A DNA stretch of 64,000 nucleotides from positions 38,930 to 102,929 of the forward strand of contig CAYGJZ010000003.1 in NCBI GenBank assembly GCA_964350265.1, written 5' to 3'. The DNA is from BQJD01 sp964350265. GTDB lineage: Bacteria; Pseudomonadota; Gammaproteobacteria; Arenicellales; CAJQKF01. The number at the start of each line of letters is the position of its first letter. The stretch's first letter is position 1. The position numbers and the translations under genes are program-made. This document shows, piece by piece, positions 1 to 7,513 of this stretch. Below the pieces are notes generated by a model. The model had not been told where the DNA came from, searched no databases, and worked only from the letters and a program-made list of their open reading frames with translations.

Positions 1-45
1 CCGGCGTGCCGTGCACCGACTCGTTGCAACCATTTTGCATGGTCG

Positions 46-1314
46 TCAACGCGTCTGCGGGTCATCGCCGGCAACCAGTCCGCTTCGACGGGCGGCCTTC
101 ACCAGTTCCTGCACTTCCCGCGACGCGGCCACGCCGCCGTCGTTGGCATAGTTCTCGTGGTTCTCCTCGACACGCTGCAGGTCGTACAGGTAGTTGACCA
201 TGGCGCCGCCGGACTGCGCGATGCCCTTGTCGGAGAGATCCCCGCGCGGGTGAATCCTGTGCACGATGGCGCCGTTGTTGAGGTGAAAGCGCGCCACCGG
301 ATCCAGCGGCCGACCGTTGTTCGCGCGCTCCTCCACCAGGTACCATGCTGCCAGCATCTCCAGCGACGACGGGTCGGCCTGTTCGCTGCCAAGATCGTGC
401 TCGTGCAGCCAGCGGGACAGCCCGGGGATCGGCGACAGGGTGACGAAGGTGTCCAGGCCAGGCAGTTCCCGCGACAGGTCGGACACCACCTGCTTGATCA
501 GCGAGTTGCCGAAGGACACACCGGCGAGGCCGGCCTGGCAGTTGGAGATGGAGTAGAACACCGCGGTGTTGGCCTGGTCGCAGCCGACCACGTCGCGTTC
601 CTCGGCCAGCACCTCCTGGATCGATCCGGGAATGCCACGGGTCAAGGCCACCTCGACGAAGATCAACGGCTCGTCGGGCATGGCAGGATGGAAGAAGGCG
701 AAGCAGCGCCGGTCCTCCGGTTCCACGCGCATGCGCAGGTCCTCCCAGCTGGAGATGGCATGCACCGACTCGTAGGCGATGATCTTTTCCAGCAGGCTGG
801 CCGGACTCGACCAGGTCACCTGGCGAAGCACCAGGAAGCCGCGGTTGAACCAGGAACCGAACAGGTGGCGAAAGTCCTGGTCGACGATTTCCAGCAAGGG
901 ATTCTCGCGGCAGAAGGAGCGAAGGTCGGCGCGCATGCGCACCAGCGCCGCGGTGGCGCCCGGCACCTGGTTGAGACGCCGCGCCAGTTCCTGGCGGTCG
1001 GGTTCCGCCGCGCGTACCAGGGCATCGTAGCTGGCGCGACTGCGCGACTCGGCATAGCCGTCCAGGGCCGCTCGCACCCTGTCGGTGTCGATGTCCATGT
1101 GCTCGCACAGGTACTCGAAGATGGCGCGACGCCCTTCCCGGTCCAGCCGGGTATAGCGATCCAGGATGCTGCGGGCGATCTGCATGCCGGAGACTTCGCC
1201 ACGACTGGTCAGCAGGTCGTGGAACAGTTCTTCCAGCGGACGGTCGTCATCGACGTCCTCGGCCGAGAAGCGACGCTCGAACAGGGTGGACAACAAGTCC
1301 GCGAGAATACTCAT
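46..1314 (-). CDS. malonyl-CoA decarboxylase
   Basis: Predicted to decarboxylate malonyl-CoA to acetyl-CoA and CO2 in the cytoplasm. The 422-residue protein is co-linear with the bacterial/mitochondrial family. It has an N-terminal helical region (about residues 1-150) and a C-terminal GNAT-like catalytic domain. Family hallmarks are FFHPAMPDEPLIFVEVAL, the TLSPIPGLSRW block with the catalytic-region Ser, and the HLNNGAIVHRI block with the catalytic-region His. I used the ATG at 1314, but no good ribosome binding site precedes it. It is the last gene of the minus-strand barbiturase/carbamoyltransferase run, 168 bases after the DUF1116 gene, and a stem-loop lies in that gap. In known barbiturate and malonate catabolism this enzyme handles the final three-carbon acid once it is a CoA ester. 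No malonate-CoA ligase adjoins it. The product assignment is strong; the pathway role is inference. Confidence 0.93.
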   Translation of the reverse strand: MSILADLLSTLFERRFSAEDVDDDRPLEELFHDLLTSRGEVSGMQIARSILDRYTRLDREGRRAIFEYLCEHMDIDTDRVRAALDGYAESRSRASYDALVRAAEPDRQELARRLNQVPGATAALVRMRADLRSFCRENPLLEIVDQDFRHLFGSWFNRGFLVLRQVTWSSPASLLEKIIAYESVHAISSWEDLRMRVEPEDRRCFAFFHPAMPDEPLIFVEVALTRGIPGSIQEVLAEERDVVGCDQANTAVFYSISNCQAGLAGVSFGNSLIKQVVSDLSRELPGLDTFVTLSPIPGLSRWLHEHDLGSEQADPSSLEMLAAWYLVEERANNGRPLDPVARFHLNNGAIVHRIHPRGDLSDKGIAQSGGAMVNYLYDLQRVEENHENYANDGGVAASREVQELVKAARRSGLVAGDDPQTR

Positions 1315-1351
1315 GACGAATCGACCGTGTCTTGCTGCCGGTGCGCGGGAT

Positions 1352-1380
1352 GCGGGCGTCGAAAACAGGACGACGCCCGC
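1352..1380 (-). other. intergenic stem-loop upstream of malonyl-CoA decarboxylase gene
   Basis: A perfect 10-bp inverted repeat (1352-1361 with 1371-1380) surrounds a 9-base loop. It lies between the DUF1116 stop at 1483 and the decarboxylase start at 1314. No T-run follows on the transcribed strand, so it is not a classic intrinsic terminator. It may be an attenuator or mRNA-stability element that lets the last gene be expressed differently from the upstream five. Confidence 0.5.
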
Positions 1381-1482
1381 CGGACGCGGCGGTCACCGGG
1401 TTCCCGCCACGCCATCGATCATGCCCGCCTGCGGTTGACGCGATGCCGGGAGGCCATCGCCGTGCCCGGTATCCGCCCGGGC

Positions 1483-2892
1483 TCAGCCCGTGAGCATTTC
1501 CCGGTGTCGCTCGGCGAAGCGCCGCAGGGCATCGGTGAAGCAGTTGGCCGGCGGGTCGACCAGTCCGGCACCGACCTGCCCTACCCCGGCCTTCTTGCCG
1601 GCAATGCCGGTGTTGACCACGGGCAGGCGGTTGTGGCGTACCACGCGGGCCACGTCGATGCCTACAGGTGTACCGCGAAAATCCAGCGCGGGCAAGCGGA
1701 ACAGCGGGTGTTCGCCCAGGGTGATGCCGTACATGCGACGGCTGCTGTCCAGGGCAAGCTGGCTGTTGCCACCGACGAACTTGACGATGGCCGGCGCCGA
1801 GGCCATGGCGAAGCCGCCCACGCCGGCCGTCTCGGTGATGGTGGAGTCGCCGATGTCCGGGTTGGCATCGTCCGGGCCGTAGCCGGGGAACAGCAGCCCC
1901 TGCGGCACGCCGCTCGGGCCGGTGAACCACTCGTTGCCGGTGCCGCTGAGCTGGATGCCGAACTCGGTGCCGTTGCGCGCCATCGCCACCACCATGGTCG
2001 ATCCGGGCACGTCCCTGGCCGCGTCGGCGGCCACCTTGGCCGCGGGCATCATCAGGTTCAGGTAGAAATGATCGTTGCCGCTGATGAAGCGAAAGCAGTC
2101 GGCAAGGTCCGATGACGGCCGCGACGAGGCCAGCAGGCGCGGACCGATGGCGCGCAGGAACAGCGAGGTGCCGGCCCGGTTGCGGTTGTGACACTCGTCG
2201 CCCATCTGCAGCGCTTCGCTGGTCATGGTGAACAGGTCGATCGGTTCATCGCCGCGCAGCACCTCGTCCAGCACCGGTGCGAGCACCCGGTTGATCCAGT
2301 GCAGGCGCTCGATGACCTCCTCGGAATAGGCACCGTAGCGCAGCACCTTGCCCAGTCCCTCGTTGATGGTGCAGTAGGCGCGCCCGCCGCCCTCGTCCTC
2401 GATGACCTGCATCGGCATCGACGGGCTGACCACGCCGGCCATCGGCCCCACCGCGCCGCGGTGATGACAGGGTTCGAAGTGATAGCGCCCGGCGGCGAAG
2501 TCCGCCTCCGCGGCCTCGGCGGTGTCGGCCAGCCCTTCCAGCAGGGCGGCGCCGATCAGCGCCCCGCGCAGCGGGCCGGAGGCCTGCGCCCACTCGATGG
2601 GCGGGCCGGCGTGCAGGAACTCGCCCCGCGCCAGACCCACCGCCTTCGAGGCCGGCGCGATGCCGGCCAGGTGCGGCCTGGCCGAGGTCAGTCGTTCCAG
2701 CGCGATCCGGTTGGCTTCGCGCACGCGGTCGCTTAAGGCAATGGCGGACAGGGCCCCGGCCAGCGAAGGGTCCGACGGCGGCCGCCAGCGGGTAGCGCCC
2801 ACCGCCATGCCCTGGCGCGCAAGGGCGTCGTCGATCAGGTCGATGCCGGCAGTGGCAACCGACAGTGGTGCGTTGAGAAATCGATCGCTCAT
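1483..2892 (-). CDS. DUF1116 protein, oxalurate/oxamate carbamoyltransferase-like subunit (YlbE/AllG type)
   Basis: This is the DUF1116 (YlbE-like) member of a three-gene set. In E. coli the matching allF-allG-allH (formerly fdrA-ylbE-ylbF) set has been reported to be oxamate carbamoyltransferase, which converts oxalurate and phosphate to oxamate and carbamoyl phosphate. The 469-residue protein carries the family blocks EPCHHRGAVGPMAGVVSP, GDECHNRNRAG, NDHFYLNLMMPAAK and GIQLSG. It is somewhat longer than E. coli YlbE. The start at 2892 overlaps the FdrA stop by four bases (ATGA), so translation is probably coupled. The gene sits after barbiturase, carbamate kinase, DUF2877 and FdrA genes, in line with a phosphorolytic carbamoyl-transfer complex feeding carbamate kinase. 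Family membership is clear. The substrate (oxalurate, ureidomalonate or another ureido acid) is not visible in sequence. Confidence 0.88.
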   Translation of the reverse strand: MSDRFLNAPLSVATAGIDLIDDALARQGMAVGATRWRPPSDPSLAGALSAIALSDRVREANRIALERLTSARPHLAGIAPASKAVGLARGEFLHAGPPIEWAQASGPLRGALIGAALLEGLADTAEAAEADFAAGRYHFEPCHHRGAVGPMAGVVSPSMPMQVIEDEGGGRAYCTINEGLGKVLRYGAYSEEVIERLHWINRVLAPVLDEVLRGDEPIDLFTMTSEALQMGDECHNRNRAGTSLFLRAIGPRLLASSRPSSDLADCFRFISGNDHFYLNLMMPAAKVAADAARDVPGSTMVVAMARNGTEFGIQLSGTGNEWFTGPSGVPQGLLFPGYGPDDANPDIGDSTITETAGVGGFAMASAPAIVKFVGGNSQLALDSSRRMYGITLGEHPLFRLPALDFRGTPVGIDVARVVRHNRLPVVNTGIAGKKAGVGQVGAGLVDPPANCFTDALRRFAERHREMLTG

Positions 2893-4370
2893 GCGCTGTC
2901 CCCGGTTTGAAAACGGGCGGCCACCGAATCGGCTGCCCGTGCATTGGATTCATGGATCTCGCATCCCAGCGCGGCCAGCTTGTCCCACTGGCCGGCATGG
3001 TCCTGCGGATCGAGCCGACTGCCGACAAAGGACACCACCACGTGGTTGTCCCGGTGGGCTTCGAGGAAGCGCGCCAAAGATGGCGCCAGCGCACCGGCCG
3101 GGTCGTCGTCGGCGCCGTAGCCGAGCACGATGTCCAGCAGCAGCAGCCGCGGCCTGGCCGAACGGGCCAGCGCATCGATGACTTCCCGCCGCACGGTGGC
3201 ATCGATCATCGGGTGGGCGCGGCCGACGGTGAGGCGATCGTCGCCGAGGTCGACCAGCAGGTGCCCTTCGTGGGCGGCGAAGGCCGCCGGGGTGGGCGAG
3301 GCAAAGGCGTCGAGACCGGCGATGCCGGGCAGGGTCGCGGCCAGCCGGTGGGCGGCCTCGGTGGCCAGCGTGCCACCGCTGAACAGCCCGGCAAGGTCGC
3401 CCCCCCTGCGCTCGTCGGCCGACCCGGGGCGGTGTACCCGCGGCGCATCGAAGGCGACCGAACGCGCCTCGGCGACACGGCCAGCGGCTCGGGTCAGGTC
3501 GGTGTCGGGATCGCCCAGCAGGGCCAGGGTGACCGGCTTGCCCAGGGACTCGACCTGCTCGGCAAGTCGGCGGGCAGTTTCCTCGCCCGGCGCCTTGGAG
3601 ACGATCACCACGTGCTCGGTGCCGTCGTCGGCGGCCAGCCACTGAAGGGCGCGGAAGGTGGAAACGCCTCCGATGTCGTCACTCATGTCGCGTCCGCCGA
3701 CACCCAGGATATGGCGGATGCCGATGCCCCGGGCGTCGAGCAGGCAGGCCAGGTGCTGGGCGCCGGTGCCCGAGGCCGCCACCAGGCTGACCGCACCCGG
3801 CGACAGCACGTTGCAGAAGCCGAGCGCGGCGTCGCCGATCTTCGCGGTGCCGCAGTCCGGGCCCATGACCAGCCGCTGCTCGCGCTCGGCGATGCGCTTC
3901 AGCGCACGTTCCTCGTCGAGGCTGACCCCGTCGGAGAACAGCATCACGTTGGCACCCGCGTACAGGGCATCCACCGCGTCGGGCACCACGTGGGCGCCGG
4001 GCAGGGAGATCACCACCAGGTTGGCATCGACACTGCGCACCGCCTCGGCCACGGTGTCGTGCACCGGGGCATCGCCACCCGCCTGGGCCGGCTCGTTGCT
4101 GGCCAGCAGGGTCTCCAGCATTGCATAGGCGGCGTCCAGCGCATCCTCGCTGGCGGCGCGCACCGCCACCAGGAAGTCGCTGCTGCCCGCGCCGTCGGCC
4201 ACGTTGCCGGCGAACCCCAGGTCCGAGAGCAGCGACAGGTTCAACGGCGTGGCCATGGCCACCAGGCTTTCTTCCACCTGGTCAAGGGCACGAAGCTGGC
4301 TGCTGATGCGCATCAGCACCACCGAATCGTGGTAAATCCCCCGTCGAATCTCCACACGTTCTGGCATCAA
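2889..4370 (-). CDS. fdrA: FdrA-like protein, oxalurate/oxamate carbamoyltransferase-like subunit (AllF type)
   Basis: The 493-residue protein belongs to the FdrA family, which has the fold of succinyl-CoA synthetase alpha/beta chains. Visible motifs are VMGPDCGTAKIGDAALGF (the FdrA counterpart of the phosphohistidine-loop region), VAASGTGAQHLACLLDARG and HILGVGGRDMSDDIGG. The C-terminal part (from about residue 320) resembles the second synthetase-like domain. It is shorter than E. coli FdrA. In the E. coli complex the family is tied to phosphate-dependent carbamoyl transfer from oxalurate, not to succinyl-CoA synthesis. The start at 4370 overlaps the DUF2877 gene stop, and its stop overlaps the DUF1116 start, four bases each, so the three subunits are translationally coupled. 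Family assignment is strong; the substrate is unknown. Confidence 0.9.
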   Translation of the reverse strand: MMPERVEIRRGIYHDSVVLMRISSQLRALDQVEESLVAMATPLNLSLLSDLGFAGNVADGAGSSDFLVAVRAASEDALDAAYAMLETLLASNEPAQAGGDAPVHDTVAEAVRSVDANLVVISLPGAHVVPDAVDALYAGANVMLFSDGVSLDEERALKRIAEREQRLVMGPDCGTAKIGDAALGFCNVLSPGAVSLVAASGTGAQHLACLLDARGIGIRHILGVGGRDMSDDIGGVSTFRALQWLAADDGTEHVVIVSKAPGEETARRLAEQVESLGKPVTLALLGDPDTDLTRAAGRVAEARSVAFDAPRVHRPGSADERRGGDLAGLFSGGTLATEAAHRLAATLPGIAGLDAFASPTPAAFAAHEGHLLVDLGDDRLTVGRAHPMIDATVRREVIDALARSARPRLLLLDIVLGYGADDDPAGALAPSLARFLEAHRDNHVVVSFVGSRLDPQDHAGQWDKLAALGCEIHESNARAADSVAARFQTGDSA

Positions 4371-5215
4371 TGTTTCTCCCGATGTTCAGGTCGAGCCGCG
4401 GCGGCCAGCACCAGCGCGGCGCCGACGGCAAGATAGTGTCCCGAGTGGTGCCCCACGTCGTGCAGGGCAGCCAACGCGTCCGCGTCCAAGTCCTCGGCCA
4501 GCGCGCCGGCGATCGCCTTCGCCAGGCGTGGCAGCACGTGCCCGGCGGCGGCCGAGGCCAGCAGTTCGGCGGACAGCGGCGTGGTCGGCGGTCGCGCGGT
4601 ACAGCACGACGCGAGCGCCCCACGCACCGCTTTCGCCCAGGGTGCCGATGCGCCACCGCCACGTTCCAGCGCGGCCAGGGTGGCGAGGGCACCGCACAGC
4701 ACGTCGTCGCCGGATGGCGTCGAACCCAGCCCAAGGCCCACGAGCCCCTTGGCCGCTGCCCGCAGCGCTGCGCTGCCGGTCGATTCCAGCGCCTGTTCCA
4801 GCGCCGTCACCGCGTGGCCCAGGCAGGCCGGCTCGCCCTCCCCGGGCCCAGCGTCCGCATGCGCGCGTGGCGCGCCATGACGCAGTCGACGGGCGGCGCG
4901 CGCCGCACGCCGCGCACCCGGCGCAATGCGTGGCAACGCGTCGTCACGGGCATCCACGGCAATGGTCTCGCCATCCAGTCGCAGGCTGCCCCCGCCGAGC
5001 AGGATTCGTCGGGCCCGTCGCGCCCGGTCGACCAGCGCGGGCGTCACGGTAATGGCGATGGGCAGCGACAGGCCGCCGGCAGACTCCAGTGCCACCACGC
5101 GACTGCCCGCCGTGTGCAGGTAGACATAGCGACCGGCGGCGCCACCCATGCGCTGGCAGGGCACCGGCGCCCTTGCCAGCAACGGGGCCAGCCAATGGCC
5201 GGCGATGGCGGTCAC
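4367..5215 (-). CDS. DUF2877 protein, carbamoyltransferase-complex subunit (YlbF/AllH type)
   Basis: The 282-residue soluble protein is of the DUF2877 (YlbF-like) family, the third partner in FdrA-DUF1116-DUF2877 sets. The most recognisable block is GLGLGSTPSGDDVLCGALA (about residues 173-191), a family signature for a probable nucleotide or phosphate loop. Its ends overlap the carbamate kinase gene and the FdrA gene by four bases each, giving the fixed order kinase, DUF2877, FdrA, DUF1116. In E. coli the family member is reported as part of oxamate carbamoyltransferase. Its individual role in the complex is not established. Composition is Ala/Arg-rich like the rest of the window. Confidence 0.85.
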   Translation of the reverse strand: MTAIAGHWLAPLLARAPVPCQRMGGAAGRYVYLHTAGSRVVALESAGGLSLPIAITVTPALVDRARRARRILLGGGSLRLDGETIAVDARDDALPRIAPGARRAARAARRLRHGAPRAHADAGPGEGEPACLGHAVTALEQALESTGSAALRAAAKGLVGLGLGSTPSGDDVLCGALATLAALERGGGASAPWAKAVRGALASCCTARPPTTPLSAELLASAAAGHVLPRLAKAIAGALAEDLDADALAALHDVGHHSGHYLAVGAALVLAAAARPEHREKH

Positions 5216-6159
5216 GAGTCCGCCACCACGCAGGTTCCGGCGCGGCCATCCACCACCGCCTCCAGGCGGGACAGCGAACCGATACTGGCCGGCTGCCCGG
5301 TGCGGGCCACGAAGGACACCGCCGCCTCCACCTTGGCATCCATGCTGCCGACACCGAACTCGCCGTTGTCGAGGTGGCTGCGCATCTCGCTGACCGGCAC
5401 GGTATCGAGAAACCGCTGACGATCGCTGCCGAAACCGATGGCCACGCCATCGACGTCGGTCAGGATGACCAGCCGTTCCGCACCGACCAGGTCGGCCAGC
5501 AGCACCGCGCTGCGGTCCTTGTCGATGACCGCGTTGGCGCCGACCAGGCGATCACCCTGCTGGACCACCGGTACGCCGCCGCCGCCGCAGGCAATGACCA
5601 CGCCGCCTGCGCCCAGGGCGAGGCGGATCACGTCGGCGTCGAGGATTTCCAGCGGCATCGGCGAAGGCACCACCCGGCGCCATTGGCGGCTGCCCGCGGC
5701 ATGCCAGGCATGCCCCTCGGGCAGCGGCATGTCCGGCGGCGTGTCACCCTCGAAGGTCAGCCCGATGGGCTTGGTCGGCCGGGCGAAGGCGGCATCGTCG
5801 GCATCCACCCGTACCCGGGTGATCACCGGGGCCACCGGGCAGGATACGCCGAGCCGGGACAGGTGACGCTTCAGCGCCGCGGCCAGTTCCATGCCGATGG
5901 TGGCCTGGGTCTGCGCCACGCACCAGTACAGCGGCACCGGCGGAACGATGTCGCGGGCGACCTCGTTCTTCACCAGCAGGTTGCCGACCTGCGGGCCATT
6001 GCCGTGAATGATGACCAGGGAGTGCCCGGCGGCAACGAGGTCGGCGAGGATCGCGCTGGTACGCTCGATCTGTTCGACCTGGTGTTCCGCGGTATAGCCG
6101 GACGGATCCTTCGACGAAGCCAGCGCGTTACCGCCCAGCGCAACGACCAGGGATGTCAT
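5212..6159 (-). CDS. arcC: carbamate kinase
   Basis: Catalyses carbamoyl phosphate + ADP to ATP + carbamate, which breaks down to CO2 and ammonia. The 315-residue length fits the family. Motifs are VVALGGNAL at the N terminus, the phosphate/ATP-binding HGNGPQVGN (about residues 53-61), VIACGGGGVPVV and the KDRSAVLLADLVGAE region. It is the second gene of the barbiturase operon, 84 bases after the ring-opening enzyme, and overlaps DUF2877 by four bases. Its position directly before a carbamoyltransferase-like complex implies that it captures carbamoyl phosphate from ureido-acid phosphorolysis as ATP. No arginine deiminase or ornithine carbamoyltransferase gene is nearby, which argues against an arginine-fermentation role. 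The enzyme call is very secure. Confidence 0.96.
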   Translation of the reverse strand: MTSLVVALGGNALASSKDPSGYTAEHQVEQIERTSAILADLVAAGHSLVIIHGNGPQVGNLLVKNEVARDIVPPVPLYWCVAQTQATIGMELAAALKRHLSRLGVSCPVAPVITRVRVDADDAAFARPTKPIGLTFEGDTPPDMPLPEGHAWHAAGSRQWRRVVPSPMPLEILDADVIRLALGAGGVVIACGGGGVPVVQQGDRLVGANAVIDKDRSAVLLADLVGAERLVILTDVDGVAIGFGSDRQRFLDTVPVSEMRSHLDNGEFGVGSMDAKVEAAVSFVARTGQPASIGSLSRLEAVVDGRAGTCVVADS

Positions 6160-6243
6160 CGATAGCCACCGAATGGTTGCATGGGCCGGACGGCACCGGG
6201 GCCAACTGCGCGGCCCCGTGCCACGTTGTCGCCGGGCGCAGCC

Positions 6244-7338
6244 CTACTCGCCGAGATCGACGATGGCAATGGTCGGGCCGCCACCCTGCGGACCCTGGTG
6301 CATGGCGTCCACCGAGACGAACACCGCCGGATCGCCGATGGCCATGGCGGCAACACCGCCCACCGCGGCCTTGATGTGGCGATGCCAGGACACGTCGGAG
6401 TCGTCCAGCATGACCTGGCGGCGACCACGCAGCATCGCGGTGCGGTCGGCCTCGCATTTCATGAAGCAGTTGACCAGGCGGTCGCCGAGGTCCTCGGCAC
6501 GCGGGCGCTCGGGCAGTTCCAGGCCGGCATTGCGAATGGACTCGTAGATACCGTCGATGTCCAGGGCATCGCGCATCACGCTGTGGCCGATACGGTAGCG
6601 GCCGCCGGCACCGTCGCGATTGCCCATCAGCACGATCTGCGCACGGTCCAGTTCCACCCCCGACGAGCACGAGGCCACCGCCGAGTAGAGGTCGAGGTTG
6701 CGGCAGATGTCGTCGGCCTGGGGCATCTCGATCTCGCCCAGCGCCACCGCGATACCGAGTCCCGTGGTGCCGTTGGACACGCCCATGGACTCGTGCACCT
6801 CGCAGGCGACGCGCTTGCCCCGGCTCTGCGCATCACGCACCGCGTCCACCGTCAGAAGCGGCGTCTTGGTCTGCACGTAGTGCACGTCGGCGGGATCGGT
6901 GATGCCGGCATTCTCCATCGCCGCGCGCACGCCGATGGCAACCTTCTCCACCATGGCCGGGCGACCGATGTCCTCGGGCAGGATCTTCGGGCTCATGGCC
7001 TGGCCGATGACCATGCGCGAGGTGCCCGGCTGTCCGGTCTTGTCATTGCGTGCGAACACCGTCGCATGCGGCGTGATCACGCCGTCGCAGCCGCCGGACC
7101 ACACCAGCGGCACCTCGTTCACCTCGGATTCGCTGCGGCTGCCGTGCTTCATCAACATGGCGCGGAAGGCCTGGTCGGCGAGAATGCGGGTGAAGTCGTT
7201 GACGCCGCCGTTGCCCTCGGTCTTGCCGATCACCGCCACCACCTCGTCGGCGGTGAACTGCTTCGCCTCGAAGCACTTCTCGAGCCCGGATGCGTCGGAG
7301 ACGCTGTTCAATACCACTTTTGCTACTTCTACCGCCAT
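6244..7338 (-). CDS. ring-opening amidohydrolase (barbiturase / cyanuric acid amidohydrolase family)
   Basis: Predicted cytoplasmic hydrolase of a cyclic ureide. The 364-residue length matches the AtzD/TrzD/barbiturase family. The ATG at 7338 is chosen because AGGTGA lies nine bases upstream; an ATG further upstream would add a non-conserved tail. Conserved family segments from three internal repeats are visible: SGGCDGVITPHATVFA, CSSGVELDRAQIV and SVDAMHQGPQGGGPTIAIVD. The family makes either ureidomalonate from barbiturate or carboxybiuret from cyanurate. Context favours barbiturate: malonyl-CoA decarboxylase closes the same run and no biuret or allophanate hydrolase is present. A 175-base gap with a hairpin and a palindrome precedes it, suggesting its own promoter. 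Family assignment is strong; the barbiturase choice is inference. Confidence 0.88.
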   Translation of the reverse strand: MAVEVAKVVLNSVSDASGLEKCFEAKQFTADEVVAVIGKTEGNGGVNDFTRILADQAFRAMLMKHGSRSESEVNEVPLVWSGGCDGVITPHATVFARNDKTGQPGTSRMVIGQAMSPKILPEDIGRPAMVEKVAIGVRAAMENAGITDPADVHYVQTKTPLLTVDAVRDAQSRGKRVACEVHESMGVSNGTTGLGIAVALGEIEMPQADDICRNLDLYSAVASCSSGVELDRAQIVLMGNRDGAGGRYRIGHSVMRDALDIDGIYESIRNAGLELPERPRAEDLGDRLVNCFMKCEADRTAMLRGRRQVMLDDSDVSWHRHIKAAVGGVAAMAIGDPAVFVSVDAMHQGPQGGGPTIAIVDLGE

Positions 7339-7396
7339 GTTCGTTGTCACCTGTTGTTCAGTCGTGGTCGGGGATCGGGCGCCTTGTCCCGGCAAT

Positions 7397-7417
7397 GCCC
7401 TTGCCACCGGCAAGGGC
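7397..7417 (-). other. intergenic stem-loop upstream of the ring-opening amidohydrolase gene
   Basis: A perfect 9-bp stem (7397-7405 with 7409-7417) with a 3-base loop lies between the dehydrogenase stop (7514) and the amidohydrolase start (7338). It could weakly terminate read-through from the two upstream genes or fold in the 5' leader of the barbiturase mRNA. No T-run follows. Confidence 0.45.
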
Positions 7418-7458
7418 CGGGGTCACCGCACGAGTCTTGCGAAAATCCCGTGCAGCGT

Positions 7459-7471
7459 CCAATAGTATTGG
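7459..7471. promoter_or_regulatory. palindrome CCAATAGTATTGG, candidate operator for the barbiturase operon
   Basis: A perfect 13-base palindrome (6+1+6) sits about 120 bases upstream of the ring-opening amidohydrolase start, in the most AT-rich part of the gap. A second short symmetry (GGGA at 7470-7473 with TCCC at 7484-7487) overlaps its right side. On the minus strand it contains a possible -10-like AATACT, but I found no convincing -35, which would suit an activator-dependent promoter. The cognate regulator is unknown. Confidence 0.35.
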
Positions 7472-7513
7472 GAGATAGTGTTATCCCGTTTTCCGATACC
7501 GGCGGCCGCCGGT

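Noticed and set aside
157..2115. Long open frame antisense to malonyl-CoA decarboxylase and the DUF1116 gene
   Set aside because: High-GC mirror frame with no domain, Arg/His/Gln-rich composition and no ribosome binding site; the opposite strand encodes clear enzymes.
2889..4370. FdrA annotated as succinyl-CoA synthetase
   Set aside because: The partner genes DUF1116 and DUF2877 and carbamate kinase define the FdrA carbamoyltransferase set, not the TCA-cycle enzyme.
6244..7338. Cyanuric acid degradation (AtzD-type) locus
   Set aside because: The family fits, but no biuret or allophanate hydrolase is present, while malonyl-CoA decarboxylase is; barbiturase explains more. Not excluded by sequence alone.
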